From: Bryopsis sp. KO-2023
Lineage: Eukaryota; Chlorophyta; Ulvophyceae; Bryopsidales; Bryopsidaceae
Assembly: GCA_030272585.1 (NCBI GenBank)
Contig: BSYQ01000002.1
Location: forward strand, 5,146,001 to 5,210,000
Length of the DNA stretch: 64,000 nucleotides
Direction of reading: 5' to 3'
The translations under genes and the position numbers were made by a program. The notes beneath the pieces were generated by a model that saw nothing but the letters and a program-made list of their open reading frames with translations, was not told the DNA's origin and did no database searches. Of this stretch, positions 56,921 through 64,000 are shown one piece after another. Each line of letters opens with the position of its first letter. The stretch's first letter is position 1.

Positions 56921-58249
56921 CCCATCATTTGGCGGAAGTAGGAGATTTTACATAGGATGATGTTCAAGTGGTGTTTAAAGAGAGACGTTTAAAGGCCAAG
57001 ACAACTGCCACTCAATTTTTGCGTCAACGCACGTTGAACCAAAAACATTTACCGTCAAAGTCTGGTCATCGTTGCTTTGCTTTTCATCATTTATCGTTTT
57101 GTTACGACTGGCTTTTATATCCGGTGTGATATTTGGATCCAATCAGCATAATTTATTAATTGGTTCATAAAAGAGTTTTGTTCGGGTTTGGGTCACAATT
57201 ACCAGACGCTACATTCACGTGTGCATCACATTGAATTTTTTAATGGTGGAATGCGTTAAACGAACTATCATAAATTGTGCTTAGTACAACATCGTTAAAT
57301 TTAGAATGTTCCTCGAGTTTTGTTGCACGACGTAATTGCGAAGAAAAATCTTTGCTCGATGTTTGAAACATCAAGACCGTGTGCTTCGAAGTTTAACAGA
57401 AGGAAGAAAATGGAGTGTCGAAGAAGCGTTCAAACAAGAAAAGAAGCTTGAAGTCGGAGCACTATATGATTATAACGATAGATTTCTTGGGTGCAAGTCG
57501 GAGAGAATATAAAGATTTGACTATCTGAGTTTCCGGCACCTACTCTCCAAGATATTTGAAAAGCAACTTGCAAAAGCCAACATTAAATGTCGCTTGGGCA
57601 CGTAGAAGTATTATTGATGGAGCTAAAGTTGAGATCCCGTGTCATTTGTCATTTGCTTCTCCGTCCGAAGAATCCCATACTTGATGATTTTCGATAGTTT
57701 CACTCGAGGTCTGATTACCACTTGTGAGATAGTCAGACTTATAGTAATCCTGTTGCGCGCCAAGCGTGGCTTGGTAAACTGATTTTTTTTTTCAAGGAAG
57801 CATGGGTGTAGATTGTAGTCGGTCATATTTTTGGACAGTGTCAAGAACAACTTCCTCGGTATGCTTCATTCTACATTGCTCCTACAAACGAATGTACTCT
57901 TCCCCCTCTTTTTAAATGGCGGTAAAAATAAAGTGGGGACTCCCCATTGAGGAGGGCACTTGTTAATCACTTGATAGCGTTGGGAGGTATATCTGCTTGA
58001 AAAGGTGTTATATCTTTCCATCTATATGAAGGAAACGATGGTGGGCATTTATGGCATCAAGCTATCGATAAGTTGGTAGCACTAATCAGCACCAATTTTT
58101 GCTGCCTTGGGCGTAGCAGAAGATAACAATTGTCAAAAACTCAATAACAAGAAATCTCGATATCAAAGAGGTCTTGAGTTTTTCCCTTTTTTTCCCTGTC
58201 ATGATTTCGTTTTTTTAATTGGATGCCCCTTGCAACTAATCCAAAGGTG
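56921..58249. other. Upstream of helicase relic; no gene recognised
   Basis: No Walker A/B motif or Rep nuclease motif found in the minus-strand frames. Short frames only. Confidence 0.3.
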
Positions 58250-58466
58250 GCATCAGGTGGCCGATCACGATCAGGCCGATCAAAAACTGCCGATCAGGTG
58301 CCGACAAGGTGCGACGCTTGATCGAGATCGTGATCGGGATCGGAGCTGCCGATCAGATCGGTATCATGATCAATTGATTCCGATCATGATCGGTCCCATG
58401 ATCAATTGATCGGTCAATTGATCGGTCTTACGAAAATGCCCACAAGTCACCACCCGAAGGTGTTTC

Positions 58467-58549
58467 TGGAGGTGTAAGGACTCGAACCTAGGACCTCACT
58501 GACTGGAATCAAGCAAATCAACGCTTGGACCACTCTGTGCCACGGTCAC
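58467..58549 (-). tRNA. tRNA-Ser(GCU)-like pseudogene, arm 1
   Basis: Minus strand has A box TGGCACAGAGTGG and perfect B box GGTTCGAGTCC at tRNA spacing. The anticodon region TTGATTTGCTTGATTCC resembles a tRNA-Ser with GCT anticodon and long variable arm. Acceptor ends do not pair well, and the T stem is only 3 bp, so it is a tRNA-derived sequence (SINE head) rather than a working tRNA. Confidence 0.5.
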
Positions 58550-58623
58550 CAGGTCATCCGTGTTATTATATACCTCAGTTTGTCGGACTGAGTGATCAGG
58601 TATATAATGACACGGAGCACACT

Positions 58624-58706
58624 CTAATCGTGGCTCAGAGTGGTCCAAGCGTTGATTTGCTTGATTCCAGTCAGTGAGGTCCTAGGTTCGAGTCCTTACA
58701 CCTCCA
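58624..58706 (+). tRNA. tRNA-Ser(GCU)-like pseudogene, arm 2
   Basis: Plus-strand mirror copy of the previous unit: A box TGGCTCAGAGTGG (58631), B box GGTTCGAGTCC (58685-58695). Two bases differ from arm 1 in and near the A box. Same weak acceptor pairing. Confidence 0.5.
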
Positions 58707-59100
58707 GAAACACCTTCGGGTGGTGACTTGTGGGCATTTTCGTAAGACCGATCAATTGACCGATCAATTGATTATGGGACCGATCATGATCGGAATCTTA
58801 AATTAAATTCCGATCAATTGATCCATGGCCGATCATGGTCGGAGGTGATCGGATCAACATCCGATTAATCGGCGTTTCACCGATCTTGATCGGCCGATTA
58901 GGCGTCTGCATGTCGCAACGCTTGATCGTGATCGGGATCGTGATCGGAGCAACCGATTAGATCGATAATCGGAAGCCCGATCCCGATTACGATCAAGCTT
59001 TGATCGGCCGACCACGATCATCGATCAGGTTTTAATCGGCCGATCACGATCACGATCATCGATCATGATCGGTAAAAAAAAAAAAAAAAAAAACCGATCA

Positions 59101-59815
59101 TTTTTAGAATCATGTGGAACGAGATCGTATCAGGTCAGATCAGTGAAACGACCTGTCCTGACATCGAAAATGGACGGCCGATCATTTCCGATCACGTCCA
59201 TAGTATGCCTGTAGGACCAACCTCATAAAGAATAGGTGGGCTAATGACAAGGTCACAAAGCTTTTCGCTCTTGGAATTTTGAGAAACAAGATCCCCACCC
59301 TCAGCCAGCTTTGGAGTTGGAGGATCTTGAATTTCCTAATCGTGAGCCCCAAAGCGAAGATAAGGCGCCGGTGTGTAGTAGGAGCTGACGAGAGGGATCA
59401 AGGAGAGGAGTGGCTTGAGTAAAGCGCGGGGTTTATTAGTTTTTCTTTTTAGCACGTACTTTTTTTCATGTACATCAGTGCGTGCACTTTTCATTTGGAT
59501 CCAATGATCACTTCCACCTTTTTTTTTCCTCATCACTTTCTCGGCATCCTGCCTACTGCAACGAATCTGCCCCTGCAGATCGCTTTTTCCACTCAAGTCC
59601 ACCGAAGACTGCAACCCTGCTGGTCTGCCAGTCTGAAACTGCCGTTCTATTGAACGACCATGGGAGAAACACTTGAACCTAGCAAGGTTCAAGAGGCGAG
59701 GTCAGGTTCCAAACTAAGGTTACAAGAATGTCCAAGCCCCAACAACTTATACCGTTTCTTCCAACCCTGATCCAAACTGATCCTAAGCCGTAACATCAGT
59801 CTGCATCAGTGTTGC
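59101..59815. other. No confident gene
   Basis: A minus frame (59692-59336, 118 codons) is Arg/Lys-rich with no domain, and overlaps plus frames of similar length. AAGATCC...GGATCTT inverted repeat at 59290-59328. Confidence 0.3.
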
Positions 59816-60200
59816 AGACCATCAAACTACCAAGTCCCTTTCAGTCCCCTTTCATGGCATGCAGCCTCAGACACCTTGCACGGTATTGCAGTCCTGAGTC
59901 TGCCACCTAAGACCTTCTAGAACTTTGTGCCTGCCAACTCTGCAGCCCACGTTCTGCAGCGCTGTCAGCACCTGTCTGTCGTCAGCAAACCTGCCAGCCC
60001 GACTACTCTGCCACTTCGTCAGTCTGTCAATCTGCTGACTGCCAGTCTATCAGTCTGCAGGTCTAAAGGACCTGAGCCATTCCTGCTTCTGCCGAATCAT
60101 AGCAGTGAACCTGCAGCCTAATCTGTCAGCCCAATCACTGCCAGTTTGCAAGCCTGCAGGTCTGCCTGAATCGCCTTTGATTCTGCCGAATCACTACACC
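59816..60200. repeat. CTGC/CTGCAG-rich region with a ~97-bp imperfect tandem repeat
   Basis: GCAGGTCTAAAGGACCTGAGCC...TTCTGCCGAATCA at about 60057 recurs as GCAGGTCTGCCTGAATCG...TTCTGCCGAATCA at about 60155. Pyrimidine-biased CTGCC/CTGTC blocks fill the rest. Confidence 0.55.
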
Positions 60201-60250
60201 TACAAACTCAACAGTTATATGGTTGAGCTTTTGCTTTATTGCCCGTATTT

Positions 60251-60367
60251 ATGACAACAGCAGCAGAGGTAGAGATCGAGGACGGGCTCTTTCGAGGCGA
60301 GGATGGGCTCTATTGGGGCCAGTATTATAGGAGCATCGCACACAAATTCGACAAGCCGATGTACAAG
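60251..60367 (+). CDS. Orphan first exon (39 codons) ending at a consensus donor
   Basis: ATG at 60251, open to AAG|GTAAGT at 60367. Encodes an acidic lead (MTTAAEVEIEDGLFRGEDG) then LYWGQYYRSIAHKFDKPMYK. Without splicing the frame continues 28 codons to a stop. The strong donor and the Tyr/Phe-rich peptide look like a genuine protein start, but I do not recognise the family and found no matching next exon downstream. Confidence 0.35.
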
Positions 60368-63300
60368 GTAAGTAGAAACATCACATTTGATCAACCTGAT
60401 CATTTTCATCCACCAAACCATACTTATCGATTTAGATTTTTTAATTTGGTAGCCTTTGACTAGATTTTCACTTTTGTTTTTGTTCGTGTACTCTAATGAC
60501 CACTTGCGGAACGATAGTTTTCTTTCTTCCTTTGGAATTATCACCTGGAGCAACATTATTGTGATCTTATTAGTGCAGTTCACACATGCTTGACACAAGC
60601 ATGACAGGTAGGAGAGAATTGGAAGAGAAATGCTACGGCTCATGTCGTAGTTTTTTTACTTTTCCGGAAATGAGATTTTCTGGGGTGAGGGGACCCCTTA
60701 ACCGCCGAAATGTTCGGCCCACAAGAAAATCGCTCAGAAGGTAGGCCTCCCGGCCGGCTTGGCGAACTTGATTTTTTTTATCCTATTCTTGGTTGGGACG
60801 TTTTGGTCTTGTAATCAACACTATGGGAAGAAGTTAGAAGGGGGCGACACCACTGGTAATCGATGCAACTTCACGAAGTTTAAAAGTGTCTTACTCAAAT
60901 TCGTCCAGAGAAGAGTGTTTAATGTTGTATGCATCTTATTAAAGAAATCGATTACTTACTTAAATCAATGTCGTTGGATTTTCTATGTGGGGGTAATGAA
61001 TACAAAGATATAGAGAGAATTGATTTTTTTCTGTGAATTTGGGCGTACGAATGTTAACACTTTGGTATGTCATCGAAAGCCCCCGTTCTTCTTGGAATGA
61101 GGATCGATGCAACGATGATTCAAGAATTTTTGGTGCAACGAAAAGCGAAAAAGAAACGCAAAGCTGCCCAACTTAGTTAACAATATCATTCCAGCAAGGG
61201 TTACTAAAACAGGGGGGTCGCGACAGGGGGTCCATCTCGACACAACAGCTACAAAGGGATAAGTTTCCCACAAGCTTTTTCTTGTTTAAATACTTACGTT
61301 AGATCCCAAAAACCATTTCTACCTAAGCATCGTTTACCATACATCGTGATGGCAAAGGTGACCAATCACCTCCGAAGATTGTCTCTGTGGCACACAATAC
61401 ATCTTATCCGGCCCACTTTCGGTGGGAATTTGATTGTGGATAAAGATCGAGAAAAAAAAATATGTCAACTTGTTGTGTTACATAAAGCTCCTCACCGGGT
61501 CAATCTATGCAACTATGGTGGCATGAATTTGTTTCCCTTGTCTGATACTGTTCGAGTCAATTCTCTTCGGAAGATCAATTGAATAAAAAATTAGATGGAA
61601 GTTATTATTAGCTTGTTGAACAGGAATATACCACTTAAATATGAGATGAACAACCCCCGATGTCTCTTTTTTCTCAATCTTGGTGTTGGTTTCTAAGGGG
61701 AAAGGTGAGTCCCAAGATTTCGTGGCGATAGAACCTTTTAAGTGTTGATCGTAGAAGCGTACTGGGACGTGAAGATTAGACCAAGAGAATTTAACATCCG
61801 ATTGTTTTATTAACATAAATACGGAAATTTAGCAAATGAAATATTTCGAAGCATATCTTGGTGGATGGCAAGTTTATTTAGGAGCCAGAATTATGTACCT
61901 TACATAGATGAAAGGTTGTAGAAGGTTCGGTGTAGGGAGTGCAACATCTATTAGCATCTGTACACATGTACATATCTAGACTCTGTCCTTCGTAGTATAC
62001 ATAATGCCTAATGTGATTTTTACTCTATTGACAATTGTGTCATATGATCATATGCTTTAAAAAAGGACCCGATATTCTCAAGTCAGATTTCACGTGCTTC
62101 TAGAAGATGAAATTAAGTTCCAAGACAATGGTGGTTTTTTGCAATCACGTGTTCTCTAATAAGCACCGTTTTCTCTCGAGAGTAGATTCCAGATGAGATT
62201 CGCACCTGCGCTGAAAAGATCATAATTTTTGTTGAGATGTTTTTAACAATTTTGCGTGGGGGTTTCTTGATGTTGTGCGGGGTTTCAGATAGGTTTTGCT
62301 ATCAACGCAAATTATCGCGGAATATCGGCAACATTAGGTCTTGGAAACCGCTTTGGGGCCCTTTCGCATGCTCACACTCATGAAGCAGTACGCACAGGGC
62401 TCGACGGTAAAATAAACAAGACAAGTACTCACGGCGTGCTGAATACATCCCGTGCAGAGGTTTCGAGCACTTATGCGAGGTCCTAGAGTTAACCAAGAAA
62501 AACTTTTTCTATTTCTTGTGTTTCATCTATGCAGCGTTTAAACGCGGAACTGCGGGGTTGTGCAAGTTTAATGCGGCGTTGAATTGTTTTTTTCAAATCA
62601 TTTTTATGCGTGTTTATTGTTGTTGTAGAAGGTGGTGCATGACGTGTGGGCGGGGGCAAAAGCTCGTTGTGAGGTTACATAGTGGAGGACTCATTATCAG
62701 GGATGAGACGAGGACGAAGCTCGCGAAATACATGAAAATAGGGGTCTACAAGATACTTTTCTATCCCTCCAATCAGGTTGAGGTACGAGGCGGGGGGATG
62801 GTCTTTCCTTTGCCTATAAAGTCATTAGTGATGGTGTAACGGATAGGTATCTATGAGGTAATAAATCGTTTGTGTGCATGGTTCAAATGGGTTTGTGCAA
62901 GAGGTCAAGCTAATGGTGGTATGAATTGGATTATTCTAGATTCAACTTAACTGAGGATGAATCCTTGTGTCTTGTGTCTTTTAAAATGAGATATTCAAAG
63001 TTTTGTAAGATGTTTTTGAAGCTTAACGAACTCAAGAGCATTGTAAGCGTGATGGAACCGTTTTCTATAGATTGCTCGACGATAGTGAAAAAATTGGAGC
63101 TTTATTTATGACCGTCACTAGCCTACTTTTTCTTGTCCTTCAAAGACCATGCATCTATTGAATCAACCAGAAGAGAAAAGACATGGGTGGATATGGTTCC
63201 TTTTATCATTCAAAAATGAACTTTCTGGGAGATATTGAATGCGGCTATTCAATGAATACGACCTTTTCATAGGGTAAAGCATTGACTTCGATGAGGAGAG

Positions 63301-64000
63301 AGAAAACGTCACACAACGCTCATTTCATAGATATTCAAGTGGAAAGAGGTGCAACGACTCGCATGATATCGCACCCTTGTTGTGGTTAATTATTGCCAAA
63401 GTCATGTTGTTTGTGATCAACCGCCTTTCAAGATAGGACATGGTTAGATTTGCACCAAACGATTGAGATCACCCCATTGGAAACATGTTCTCCCGCAAAA
63501 TATAAGGCCTTCCTTAAAGAGGTGAAGCAATAGGAAAATGATCCGTGGGGGGGGTCTTGCGACAAACATTTGTTGATCGCTTTAATAAACGAACTTGCAG
63601 CCTCCCCGGGTGAAGAGACTTGGAATAGTGTTGAGCATAATCAAAAGAAGGCCCAGATCATCCGCATGCAATAAGTCATCGACCATAAGTTTTGCAAGAA
63701 GGTACTAGTTTTATTGACACACCACTTTTATTTGAAAACATATTTGTTTCTTCTAGAGCTCAACATCGAAGTGAGATTGCTTCTCGAGCAACTATCGGGG
63801 TTAAAAACACGAAACTAGCTAGTGATTATTGACGTACTATTTTTAGAGGAGGGGCTTGGATGACCGATGTTCGGGATGTAGACGAGCTCTTATAAGAAAG
63901 GGTCAAAGGAGTTCTTGGTGTTAAGAATCGCATCAATCCCAGCAATCGTTGAAGCCAATATATATATATATAAGTGAATATATATATAAGTGCCCTTATT
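60368..64000. other. No gene recognised to the end of the window
   Basis: Frames of 60-107 codons (60759-61013, 61346-61582, 61816-61505 minus, 62516-62839, 62926-63111) lack ATG starts, domains or splice support. The window ends in (TA)n tracts at 63958-63992. Confidence 0.35.

Larger units (their letters stand above)
58376..58797. mobile_element. Foldback element: two ~160-bp inverted arms each with a tRNA-Ser-like sequence
   Basis: Arm 58376-58537 and arm 58636-58797 are reverse complements with very few mismatches. The centre holds a second inverted repeat (58558-58575 with 58598-58615; CCGTGTTATTATATACCT) and a small loop. The arms run from the GATC palindromes through a tRNA-like unit. 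There is no ORF of a transposase. It may be a foldback transposon or an inverted duplication of a SINE. Confidence 0.85.
58250..59100. repeat. GATC-rich palindromic satellite (CGATCATGATCGG family)
   Basis: Dozens of GATC tetramers in under 1 kb, mostly in short palindromes such as CGATCATGATCG and GATCAATTGATC. A longer unit, GCGA-CGCTTGATCG-GATCGGGATCGGAGC-CCGAT, occurs at about 58310 and again at about 58915. It encloses the tRNA-bearing foldback at 58376-58797. Confidence 0.85.

Noticed and set aside
62516..62839. 107-codon ORF with Cys/Arg cluster
   Set aside because: No ATG at its start, no known zinc pattern, surrounded by non-coding sequence.
1..64000. CRISPR arrays, bacterial operons, rRNA genes, plasmid or phage modules
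   Set aside because: None seen: no regular spacer-repeat array, no Shine-Dalgarno-led gene strings; repeats found are satellites or transposon ends, and the genes are spliced.

Overview
The window looks like nuclear DNA from an intron-containing, repeat-rich microbial eukaryote. Coding exons have GT..AG introns, homopolymer runs and satellites are common, and most of the sequence is decayed mobile DNA. The one clear host gene is a multi-exon phosphoglucan-phosphatase-type dual-specificity phosphatase with a basic, possible transit-peptide N-terminus. That suggests a starch- or glucan-storing photosynthetic lineage (an alga of some kind). The species cannot be named from the sequence alone.

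Layout. 1-3.6 kb is the 3' part of a Ty3/gypsy-like LTR retrotransposon: the end of integrase, two further ORFs (one gag-like with an unusual CxxC...RHxxC motif) and a putative 3' LTR. 4.7-7.85 kb is the minus-strand phosphatase gene, for which eight exons can be joined in frame. 8-11 kb holds a hairpin and a 59-bp perfect tandem duplication. A ~3.1 kb non-coding repeat lies at 10.97-14.11 kb and has a second copy at 52.1-55.5 kb, which carries an extra ~245 bp insertion. 15-46 kb is mostly a graveyard of retroelement fragments: gag-like coils, reverse-transcriptase and RNase-H pieces resembling DIRS/Ngaro-type elements, and a possible tyrosine-recombinase N-terminus. It is interrupted by three different TA-flanked MITEs (21.4, 26.8 and 34.9 kb), one Myb/SANT exon (42.9 kb) and a ~2 kb imperfect tandem duplication (39.4-42.9 kb).

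46-49.3 kb is A/T-homopolymer DNA, then a 9-bp and a 41-bp minisatellite. 49.3-51.7 kb on the minus strand holds three small, probably spliced, single-membrane-segment genes; one has an in-frame TAA in an otherwise open exon. 56.2-56.9 kb is a frameshifted PIF1-family helicase remnant. 58.25-59.1 kb is a GATC-rich satellite enclosing a ~420-bp foldback whose two arms each carry a tRNA-Ser-like sequence with Pol III A and B boxes. 59.8-60.4 kb holds CTGC-rich repeats and one orphan exon; the rest to 64 kb shows no recognisable gene.

There is no operon logic here. The host genes are separate, and the rest is interacting layers of retroelements, MITEs and satellites. The best candidates for something undescribed are the tRNA-bearing GATC foldback, the architecture shared by the three MITEs, the recurring CxxC...RHxxC gag-like proteins, and the membrane-protein gene with the internal TAA.
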